From: Paraburkholderia caribensis
GTDB taxonomy: Bacteria; Pseudomonadota; Gammaproteobacteria; Burkholderiales; Burkholderiaceae
Length of the DNA stretch: 64,000 bases
Direction: 5' to 3'
Assembly: GCF_002902945.1 (NCBI RefSeq)
Contig: NZ_CP026102.1
Span: forward strand, 558,001-622,000
Positions within the stretch are counted from its first letter, which is position 1. Every line of letters begins with the position of its first letter. The position numbers and the translations under genes were made by a program. Shown piece by piece: positions 44,263-51,114 of the stretch. Below the pieces are notes generated by a model, which did not search any database, was not told where the DNA came from, and saw nothing but the letters and a program-made list of their open reading frames with translations.

Positions 44263-45168
44263 CTACCCCTCCCTCCGCAACTCCGCCGATTCCCGAACCA
44301 TGGCAATAAGCGCCCTCAACCCAGCGGGCACATGCCTGCGCCCAGGATAATAAAGACACAACCCATCCAGCGGCGGCGTCCAATCCTCCAGCACGCGAAC
44401 CAGCGTCCCCGCCTGAAGATCCTCAGCGACCGTCCACTCGGACAGATAAGTCAGCCCAACCCCAGCCCGCGCAGCGCTCAACATTAACCCGGATTCATCA
44501 AGGGTCAACGCACCCTTGCCATCGATCCGCACCGTCTCCCCATGCCGCTCGAACTCCCATTGATAAATCGTGCCACTCGGCATTCGAGTCCGAATACAAC
44601 GATGCTGACTCAACTCGTCAGGCGTACGCGGCGGCCGATGCCGCGCAAAATACGCCGGACTGCCGACCACGGCAAACCGCTGCTTATCCCCGAACGGCAC
44701 CGCAATCATGTCCTGCGGCACCGTCTCCGCGAGCCGGATCCCCGCATCGAACCCCTCGATCACGATGTCGATCAGCCGCCCCTCCGTCACGATATCCAGT
44801 TTCATCTCCGGATAGCGCGCGAGGAACGCTATGAAAACAGGCATCGCCTGATGCGCCGCCCCCACGGCCGTGTTGATCCGCAAGGTGCCGCTCGGCGTGT
44901 CGCGAAAGCTGCCCGCCTGCTCCAGCGCGACGCGAATCGTCGACAACGCGGGCGCCACACTGTCGACAAACTGCGCCCCCGCCTCCGACAACGACACACT
45001 GCGCGTCGTGCGATTGAAGAGCCGCACGCCGATGCGCGCTTCGAGCGCCGCCACAGAATGGCTCAGTGCCGACGTCGAGACGCCCATCTCGTTGGCGGCG
45101 GCGCGGAAGCTCCGGTGACGCGCAACAGCTAGCACCGCTTCGAGTTCGCTCAGGCCGGTCGTCTTCAT
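44263..45168 (-). CDS. LysR-family transcriptional regulator
   Basis: 301 residues from the ATG at 45168. The DNA-binding start LEAVLAVARHRSFRAAANEM and STSALSHSVAALEARIGVRL are those of the large PecT/YafC-like LysR branch; the effector domain has GTLRINTAVGAAHQAMPVFI. It is divergent from the aldehyde dehydrogenase gene across 102 bases with a 7-bp inverted repeat, so it probably regulates that gene. The 3' end of the coding strand is G+T-rich beside the palindromic element. Confidence 0.88.
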   Translation of the reverse strand: MKTTGLSELEAVLAVARHRSFRAAANEMGVSTSALSHSVAALEARIGVRLFNRTTRSVSLSEAGAQFVDSVAPALSTIRVALEQAGSFRDTPSGTLRINTAVGAAHQAMPVFIAFLARYPEMKLDIVTEGRLIDIVIEGFDAGIRLAETVPQDMIAVPFGDKQRFAVVGSPAYFARHRPPRTPDELSQHRCIRTRMPSGTIYQWEFERHGETVRIDGKGALTLDESGLMLSAARAGVGLTYLSEWTVAEDLQAGTLVRVLEDWTPPLDGLCLYYPGRRHVPAGLRALIAMVRESAELRREG

Positions 45169-45195
45169 TATCCTGTTTTGCTCAATAGGTCATGT

Positions 45196-45224
45196 CTGAT
45201 TGTACGGCTAGTCGCGTCAATCAG
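45196..45224. promoter_or_regulatory. Candidate LysR operator
   Basis: CTGATTG (45196-45202) and CAATCAG (45218-45224) form a perfect inverted repeat with 15 bases between them, in the divergent region between the LysR gene and the aldehyde dehydrogenase gene. Spacing and position fit a LysR recognition site. Confidence 0.5.
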
Positions 45225-45270
45225 GCGCCGCTATCTTTATGGCACTGAAGGCAAGTCACGGGATACGCAG

Positions 45271-46692
45271 ATGCACACAATCGACAGGATCTATATCGAC
45301 GGCGCGTTCGTCACGCCGCACGGCGACGAATGGTTCGACCTTTTCAACCCCGCGACCGAGCGCGTGATCGGCCGTGTGCGTCTCGCGGACGCAAAGGATG
45401 CACGCGACGCAATCGCGGCAGCGAAGCGCGCGTTCCCGGCGTTTTCGCGCACCAGCAAACGCGCGCGCATCGACATGCTCAGGCGCATGCATGCCGCCGT
45501 CGTCGCGAAAGAGGACGAGCTCTACGAAGCGATCGTCGAAGAGTACGGCGCGCCCGTGTCGCGCGGCCGCTGGATGGCGCAGCACGCGAGCAATGTGCTG
45601 ATCGAAGCGGCAAAGGTGCTGGAGCAGTACGAGTTCACGCGCCGCGCGGGCAGCGCGGAAGTCGTGATGCAGCCGCTTGGCGTCGCGGGGCTGATCACGC
45701 CGTGGAACAGCAATGCGGGCTTCATCTGCGGCAAGCTTGCGGCCGCGCTGGCGGCGGGCTGCACGACGGTCATCAAGCCGAGCGAAATGAGCGCGCTGCA
45801 GACGCAGATCGTCACGCAGGCGCTGCACGAGGCGGATCTGCCGCCCGGCGTGTTCAACATCGTGACGGGGCGCGGCGATTCCGTCGGCGCGCAGATCAGC
45901 TCGCATCCGGATGTCGCGAAGATTTCGTTCACGGGATCGACGGCGGTCGGCAAGACGATCCTGCGCACGGGCGCCGATACGCTCAAGCGCGTGACGCTCG
46001 AACTGGGCGGCAAGTCGCCCGCCATCGTGCTCGACGACGCGGACTTCGAGCAGGCCGTGCCGCTCGCGATCAACGCGGGCTTCATGAACAGCGGGCAGGC
46101 ATGCATCGCGGGTACGCGCATTCTGGTGCCGCGCCAGCGTCTCGCTGAGTTCGAGGCGCGCGTGCGCGACGAAGTGGCGTTGACGCAATCGGGCGATCCG
46201 CGCGATCCGCGCACCACCGTCGGGCCGATGGTCAGCCAGAAGCAATGGGAGCGCGTGCAGCGCTATATCGGCATCGGCATTGACGAAGGCGCGCGGCTGG
46301 TCGCGGGCGGCGAAGGGCGTCCCGACGGGCTCGATGCCGGCTGGTTCGTGCGGCCGACCGTCTTCAGCGACGTGACCAACGACATGACGATCGCGCGCGA
46401 GGAAATCTTCGGGCCGGTGCTGTCGATCATCGCGTACGGCGACACGGAAGAGGCGATCAGGATCGCCAACGACACCCACTACGGCTTGCAGGCGTACGTG
46501 TTCGGGCAGGACAGGGCGCGCGCGCACGAAGTGGCGTCGCGCATCGAGGCGGGACGCGTGCTCGTCAACACGCTGGCGCATGAGCCGGCTGCGCCGTTCG
46601 GCGGATTCAAGCAGTCGGGTATCGGCCGCGAATACGGCACATATGGCATCGAAGCGTTTCTGGAGCCGAAGGCGTTGCTCGGCGTGCTGTGA
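45271..46692 (+). CDS. NAD(P)-dependent aldehyde dehydrogenase
   Basis: 473 residues from ATG 45271. All family marks are present: PWNSNAGFICGKLAAALAAG, KPSEMSA, the Rossmann turn FTGSTAVGKTI, catalytic Glu in TLELGGKSPAIV, catalytic Cys in NSGQACIAGTRI and EEIFGPVLSII. It oxidises an aldehyde to an acid in the cytoplasm; the substrate is not clear. It resembles general or aromatic aldehyde dehydrogenases under LysR control. A hairpin with T-rich tail follows the gene. Confidence 0.88.
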   Translation: MHTIDRIYIDGAFVTPHGDEWFDLFNPATERVIGRVRLADAKDARDAIAAAKRAFPAFSRTSKRARIDMLRRMHAAVVAKEDELYEAIVEEYGAPVSRGRWMAQHASNVLIEAAKVLEQYEFTRRAGSAEVVMQPLGVAGLITPWNSNAGFICGKLAAALAAGCTTVIKPSEMSALQTQIVTQALHEADLPPGVFNIVTGRGDSVGAQISSHPDVAKISFTGSTAVGKTILRTGADTLKRVTLELGGKSPAIVLDDADFEQAVPLAINAGFMNSGQACIAGTRILVPRQRLAEFEARVRDEVALTQSGDPRDPRTTVGPMVSQKQWERVQRYIGIGIDEGARLVAGGEGRPDGLDAGWFVRPTVFSDVTNDMTIAREEIFGPVLSIIAYGDTEEAIRIANDTHYGLQAYVFGQDRARAHEVASRIEAGRVLVNTLAHEPAAPFGGFKQSGIGREYGTYGIEAFLEPKALLGVL

Positions 46693-46715
46693 GCGAGTCG
46701 TGACGCATCGAGCGC

Positions 46716-46754
46716 GGCGGTGAAGGACCGGGTGTCTTTCACCGCCTTTCTTTT
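46716..46754 (+). terminator. Terminator of the aldehyde dehydrogenase gene
   Basis: GGCGGTGAA (46716-46724) pairs with TTCACCGCC (46738-46746), then comes the T-rich tail TTTCTTTT. It begins 24 bases after the stop codon, a good Rho-independent terminator. Confidence 0.82.
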
Positions 46755-46966
46755 GCTCGCGCGTGTTAGCGTAGGACGATCCCCATGCGCCGAGCCCGGA
46801 CGGCGCGCGCCGCCCGTCGACGCACGCGATCGAGCCAGCACGCATGTGATACGTGAAAGCCTGCGTAAGCGAGCCCTTTGCGGCGAGCCTCCCATCGCGT
46901 GGGACGCGTTGTTATCGTTTCGGCATCTTCATTACTGCAACGGCAGCCGCCGTTCTGCCGATCGCC

Positions 46967-47368
46967 ATGATCTCGCTCAAACGCATTTCTCTTCTCGCCG
47001 CGCAGGTCGCGCTGACCTGCGCCGCTCACGCGCAAGTGCCGCCTTCGTCCGATTTTCCGCCGCCGCACGACGGCACCGCGCATGACGGCCCGCCGCCGCA
47101 TGGTCCGGGCTTCGCGGCGATCAACGATCTCGAGCATCTGCAGCGTCTCTATGACATGAGCGGGCGCGATGCCGAGATGATTGCGGTCTATCACGACGTG
47201 CTGTCGAAGACGCACGATCCGGCATTGCGTCACTACGTGTATGTCGCGTTGGCGCGCAACCAGCTGAAGCCCGCCAACGTCGATCAGGCGATCGACACGA
47301 TCCGCAAGAGCCTCGATGAAGATATCGACACGCTCGACAAGCAAGCTGTGCTGCGGCCAAAGCGCTGA
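46967..47368 (+). CDS. Small secreted protein, unknown function
   Basis: 133 residues if started at ATG 46967, which places a signal peptide first (LKRISLLAAQVALTCAAHA). No ribosome site precedes it, so a start further upstream (GTG 46853) is possible. The mature protein has a Pro/His-rich part (PPPHDGTAHDGPPPHGPG) and then helices with YDMSGRDAEMIAVYHDVLSK and ANVDQAIDTIRKSLDEDI. It is probably periplasmic and may bind metal through its His residues. No family was recognised. Confidence 0.6.
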   Translation: MISLKRISLLAAQVALTCAAHAQVPPSSDFPPPHDGTAHDGPPPHGPGFAAINDLEHLQRLYDMSGRDAEMIAVYHDVLSKTHDPALRHYVYVALARNQLKPANVDQAIDTIRKSLDEDIDTLDKQAVLRPKR

Positions 47369-47393
47369 AGCATGTCCCTGCTCGCTGCCCGCA

Positions 47394-47924
47394 TCACGCG
47401 AGCAGCGAGATCAATCCTCCGATTGTCAGCCCTGCCGCGAGCCACTTGCCTGCGGTGTAGAAGCCGTTGCGCTCGTCGTGCGGCTGGTCCGGCCGCTCCA
47501 GTCCCAATGCGCCATAGGCGAATGCCTTCACCGGCGAGACGTTCGCGGGATTGGCTTCCGTGCTGCCCGTAGCATCGTCCGTTGCGGTGGGGTCGTCGAT
47601 GTCGCTGTCGGTAACGGCCGAGTCCGGCGTGCCGTTGTCCGCTTTCGTTTGTGTGTTGTCCGTGCCTGCGTCAGTGGATGCCGTCGCCTGATCCGTAGCC
47701 TGCACACGCGAAGCCGCCGCCGCGCCTTCGGGCGAAATGCTGACCGTGACGCCCGGTTGCGCAGGTTTCGTCGCAGTGTTCTGCTTCCCTTCGTTCTGCT
47801 TTTGCGCGGCGCCGATCACATTGTTCGCCGCGGACTGCGCGGCTTGCGCCGATGCTTCGCCGGACACGGAAGCGAGTTGCGTCGACGGCGTCGTCGCCGT
47901 CCCATATCCGACACTGCTTACCAT
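47394..47924 (-). CDS. Low-complexity protein with C-terminal membrane helix
   Basis: 176 residues. The first 130 residues are rich in Ala, Thr, Asp, Asn and Gln (for example QAAQSAANNVIGAAQKQ), with almost no aromatic residues, so probably disordered. The end has NGFYTAGKWLAAGLTIGGLI, one membrane helix at the extreme C-terminus, as in tail-anchored proteins. No function was recognised. The conserved C-terminus is the part most worth comparing with relatives. Confidence 0.55.
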   Translation of the reverse strand: MVSSVGYGTATTPSTQLASVSGEASAQAAQSAANNVIGAAQKQNEGKQNTATKPAQPGVTVSISPEGAAAASRVQATDQATASTDAGTDNTQTKADNGTPDSAVTDSDIDDPTATDDATGSTEANPANVSPVKAFAYGALGLERPDQPHDERNGFYTAGKWLAAGLTIGGLISLLA

Positions 47925-48033
47925 TGCACGCCTCCTTCAGTCGCGAATTCCAGTTGCACTGACGGTGCTAACGTCCAGTCGCGCGCGCAACTTGAGGCCT
48001 CGTAAGGACCGGTAAGCAAGCCGGGCGCGCACG

Positions 48034-48381
48034 TCATGCGGCGATGTACACCCACGCATCGATGCCGGACTTCAGCGTGACGAGCACGCGCTTGTAGTCC
48101 GACACCTCGTATTCATCGGCGGCGAGCAGCTCCTGCTGGGTGATTTCGAAGACCGTGCCCGCCACTTCGTCGGCGGGATTGGCGCTGGGTCGCACCACGG
48201 GATGATGAGTCTTGCCGCTGATCTCCACGACCTTAGGATCGCCGATGGCAAGGAGCGTCTGCGCATAGCCTGGCAATGAATCGGGACGGCCCGCGAGCTC
48301 GCGGCCGAAGCTGGAAATCTGTACGTTGCGATCCTGCAGCGTGCCGTACGAGAACAGATAAACGATGCCCGGGGTGTTCAA
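48034..48381 (-). CDS. Gamma-glutamylcyclotransferase-like (AIG2/GGCT) protein
   Basis: 115 residues, the usual length. VYLFSYGTLQDRNVQ gives the substrate-binding loop (YGSL/YGTL motif), and LLAADEYEVSDYKRVLV has the acidic catalytic residue and the D-x-Y-E pattern of the fold. Family enzymes form 5-oxoproline from gamma-glutamyl amines or peptides. Exact substrate is open. It stands alone. Confidence 0.85.
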   Translation of the reverse strand: MNTPGIVYLFSYGTLQDRNVQISSFGRELAGRPDSLPGYAQTLLAIGDPKVVEISGKTHHPVVRPSANPADEVAGTVFEITQQELLAADEYEVSDYKRVLVTLKSGIDAWVYIAA

Positions 48382-48628
48382 GTGGCGCTCCTCGATTCGA
48401 AAAAGGAAAGTCTACCGTCGCGGCGTGATACACGCGCGCGACCGTCGCGCAACAGCCCGTCGCAAAAACGCGGGAAGCGAAAACTCTCCCTCGACTATCA
48501 GGCGCGCGGTGGATACGCCGGGTCGGTTGGCTTCGATTGGAGTGTGTGTTCAGCAAAAAGCTGGATGCGGGCGGGCGCTTCTTTACTGCGCGCTGATGTT
48601 GCTCTGACTTCGTTCCGGGTGTAGCTAA
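48382..48628. other. Intergenic region, no gene supported
   Basis: About 250 bases between the cyclotransferase start and a bidirectional terminator. An 80-codon forward frame (48382-48624) ends just before the terminator but has no ribosome site. A small RNA ending at the terminator is conceivable; nothing else was seen. Confidence 0.4.
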
Positions 48629-48665
48629 AACAGCCCGAACATTCTGGCGTTCGAGCTGTTTTTTT
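48629..48665. terminator. Bidirectional Rho-independent terminator
   Basis: AACAGCCCGAAC pairs with GTTCGAGCTGTT (12 bp with one G-U) around an 8-9 nt loop. Seven T residues follow on the forward strand and AAAA precedes, so it can stop transcripts from both sides. The reverse LprI-like gene ends about 40 bases away. Confidence 0.85.
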
Positions 48666-48706
48666 AGCGCTTCGTTTCTTTCCCGTTACCGCTCTCGACG
48701 CGCTTC

Positions 48707-49300
48707 CTATTGCGACGCGCTGGTGTCGGCGGAAGGCGCCGCGATCATCGCCACGCCGCAAAACCAGCCATCGGAAGACGGCTCACGCGCTTGCCATTGC
48801 GCGCGTTTGCCCAGCACGTTATCGCATTGCACGGGCGGCACGAGATCTTGCGTCGTGGCCGTGCATTGCTGGACGTCGCGGCCGAGTGCCTGCGATTCGA
48901 ATGGCTTCGGCTTGTCCGCGGGCTGGCTCACGGCGGCCAGATCCGTGTCCACGGGCCGCGGCGCGCGCGGTTCGTCCGGCGAAGGCTTGTGCAACTGCTC
49001 GCGAATCTCTTCGATGCGCGTCGAGTACCAGTCGCTCAGGCACGCGACATCCCTGCAGTTCTCTTCGCGCCACGCCCATTTGCTGTCGCTCTCTTTTCTG
49101 TACGCGCGACGGTCGGCGGCCTGGCGCTGTGCGAGCTTGAACAGCTTGCCGAGTTCGTCGTCTGCTCGGGACAGACCGTCGTCGTGGCAGATCAGCGTCT
49201 CGGCTGGCGAATGCGCCTTTGCGCAATTGAAGCTGGTGGCATGCGCGCTGGTCATCGCCAGCAGGCCGAGCGCGGCTACGGTGTATCGGTTGAGCTTCAT
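48707..49300 (-). CDS. LprI-like secreted protein (lysozyme-inhibitor LprI N-terminal domain)
   Basis: 197 residues from the ATG at 49300 with a signal peptide (YTVAALGLLAMTSAHA). The domain has SFNCAKAHSPAETLICHDD, DELGKLFKLA and KWAWREENCRD with paired cysteines, the pattern of the LprI/DUF1311 domain implicated in lysozyme inhibition in mycobacteria. The C-terminal half is Pro-rich and has further Cys. It would sit in the periplasm. It lies 14 bases after a tiny lipoprotein gene, so the two are co-transcribed. Confidence 0.8.
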   Translation of the reverse strand: MKLNRYTVAALGLLAMTSAHATSFNCAKAHSPAETLICHDDGLSRADDELGKLFKLAQRQAADRRAYRKESDSKWAWREENCRDVACLSDWYSTRIEEIREQLHKPSPDEPRAPRPVDTDLAAVSQPADKPKPFESQALGRDVQQCTATTQDLVPPVQCDNVLGKRAQWQAREPSSDGWFCGVAMIAAPSADTSASQ

Positions 49301-49313
49301 CGTATGCGGATGG

Positions 49314-49460
49314 CTAGTGACACACGACAACGCATGTGACTGCGCTGATGCCCGCTGCCGCGCCGACCAGGCCGCCGAGCATGAAGGTCTGAAGCGATGT
49401 CGCGCATCCTTGCAGACACAGGATGGCCGCGAGCAGGATGGAAGCAGTGGTAAAGCGCAT
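49314..49460 (-). CDS. 48-residue lipoprotein
   Basis: ATG at 49460 with GAGGGG upstream; 48 codons and TAG. The protein has a basic start, a hydrophobic core (ASILLAAILCLQGCATS) with lipobox LQGC, then a Gly/Ala stretch (FMLGGLVGAAAGISAV) that resembles the glycine-zipper part of small outer-membrane lipoproteins, and ends CVVCH. The gene is just before the LprI-like gene on the same strand. Function unknown; the lipobox, ribosome site and tight spacing support it. Confidence 0.7.
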   Translation of the reverse strand: MRFTTASILLAAILCLQGCATSLQTFMLGGLVGAAAGISAVTCVVVCH

Positions 49461-49698
49461 TGGCCCCTCGATGCAGATAGTCTCGATCTGCAAGCATAGG
49501 TGCCGTGCGCGTACGCATTCGGGCGAGCAACGGGCGATAAAGCCGGTTGCTTACGAGAAATTGCGCACGCGTCAGGATATGGAAGACATGGCGCGCCGAG
49601 CGGGAGCGGAGCGCGCACAAACGTTCAAGACTGTGCGCCGCCGCGCGCGATACGCTGGGTTCCATACGGTAGATCCGGGTATTCAGCGTGAGGGCGAC

Positions 49699-50199
49699 AT
49701 GACCACTTCCACCACCGTAACCAGACCTCGGGTGCTTCCCGAGATTCGCGAAGCGACGTTCCCCAGCGATACTGCGCCGCTCGTCGCGATCGTTCGCGAA
49801 TACGTGAGATGGCTCGCTATGGACCTGTCGTATCGCGGCTTCGAACAAGAGATGCAATCGTTCGAACAAACGTATACGTTGCCTTCGGGTATGTTCCTGA
49901 TCGCGGAAGTTCCGGCGGAGATAGCGGGCTGCGTCGGACTGCTGCGTCATTCGGATGAGGTCGCCGAAGTGAAGCGGCTTTACGTGCGGCCAGCATACCG
50001 TGGCTCCGCGCTCGGCGAGAAACTCATGCATGCATTGATCGACAAGGCGAAGTCGCTCGGCTTTGCAAAGCTCGTGCTAGATTCCGTACCTCAAACGGCT
50101 TTCGCGCAAATACTCTACGAGCGTTTGGGTTTTGCAGAGACCTCTCCGTACTACGCGAATCCCGTTCCCGGTACGCGCTTTCTCGAACTCGTGCTCTGA
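49699..50199 (+). CDS. GNAT-family N-acetyltransferase
   Basis: 166 residues from ATG 49699 with GAGGGC upstream; the frame upstream is not protein-like. The acetyl-CoA-binding motif A is seen as RLYVRPAYRGSALGEKLM (R/Q-x2-G-x-G/A form, about residues 93-110), then LVLDSVPQTAFAQILYERLGF is motif B. FLIAEVPAEIAGCVGLLRH precedes them. Substrate is not predictable from sequence. It stands between the LprI operon and the GST gene. Confidence 0.85.
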   Translation: MTTSTTVTRPRVLPEIREATFPSDTAPLVAIVREYVRWLAMDLSYRGFEQEMQSFEQTYTLPSGMFLIAEVPAEIAGCVGLLRHSDEVAEVKRLYVRPAYRGSALGEKLMHALIDKAKSLGFAKLVLDSVPQTAFAQILYERLGFAETSPYYANPVPGTRFLELVL

Positions 50200-50253
50200 A
50201 GCGCAAGAGGGCGCGCGCCGCGAACGTTCATCGAACACACGTGCAAGGAATCC

Positions 50254-50889
50254 ATGTCGTCGGCCAACTCACTGCTTCTCTATGTTGACGCGCAATTCGC
50301 GAGTCCGTATGCGATGTCGGTTTTCGTCGCGCTTCACGAAAAGCGTCTGACATTCGACATGCGAACCGTCGATCTGGGCCGTCATGCGAACAACGAGCCG
50401 GAGTACGCCGCGACCTCCGTCACGCAGCGCGTGCCGACGCTGGTTCACGGCGCGTTTGCGGTGTCCGAGTCGTCGGCGATCACTGAGTACGTCGACGACA
50501 CTTTCGAAGGCACGCCGTTTTACCCGGTGGATCGAAAACTGCGCGCGCGGGCGCGCCAGATTCAAGCGTGGTTGCGCAGCGACCTGATGCCGATTCGCAG
50601 CGAGCGCCCGACGGAAGTCGTGTTCTACGGCGCGCGAGGCGGGGCGCTCTCCGCCGTCGCGCGCAAGGCGGCCGACAAGCTCTTCGCGGCTTGCAATGCA
50701 TGGCTCTCGCCAGGCGCACAGTCTCTGTTCGATGAATGGTGTATCGCCGATCTCGACCTCGCCTTGATGCTCAACCGCCTCGTGCTGAACGGCGACGACG
50801 TGCCGGAACATCTCGCCGATTACGCGCGGCATCAATGGCAAAGGCCGTCGGTGCAACGCTGGGTCCAGTTGCAGCGGCCGCCTCTTTGA
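50254..50889 (+). CDS. yfcF: Glutathione S-transferase, YfcF-like
   Basis: 211 residues. The thioredoxin-like half has FASPYAMSVFVALHEKRL and VPTLVHGAFAVSESSAI (cis-Pro and SES glutathione contacts, about 62-78). The helical half holds ARQIQAWLRSDLMPIRSERP and FDEWCIADLDLALMLNRLVL, nearly the wording of E. coli YfcF from memory, a glutathione transferase/peroxidase linked to peroxide resistance. It acts in the cytoplasm. No operon partner. Confidence 0.85.
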   Translation: MSSANSLLLYVDAQFASPYAMSVFVALHEKRLTFDMRTVDLGRHANNEPEYAATSVTQRVPTLVHGAFAVSESSAITEYVDDTFEGTPFYPVDRKLRARARQIQAWLRSDLMPIRSERPTEVVFYGARGGALSAVARKAADKLFAACNAWLSPGAQSLFDEWCIADLDLALMLNRLVLNGDDVPEHLADYARHQWQRPSVQRWVQLQRPPL

Positions 50890-51114
50890 CGCACGGGCCG
50901 CGATTCATTTCCCACATAAAGGGAATAGGCGGTTGCGTTCGCAACATGAATTGCATCGAATGCAAGCTGCCCGCGACCGCAAACGTCAAATGTCAGGCAA
51001 AGCGGGCCGGCTGGCATTGACTGCCCGACTGTGCGAATCGATGTGAAGTATTAACCTCAGGCGTTTGCTGCCGTTATACATCGGCAGAGTGACCGAAACT
51101 GGCCTGAGTTGACA

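Noticed and set aside
43310..44350. Several short open frames inside the second palindromic element (similar ones in the first)
   Set aside because: The same peptides recur in both copies and both arms because the DNA is repeated and inverted; no ribosome sites, and no protein-like composition.
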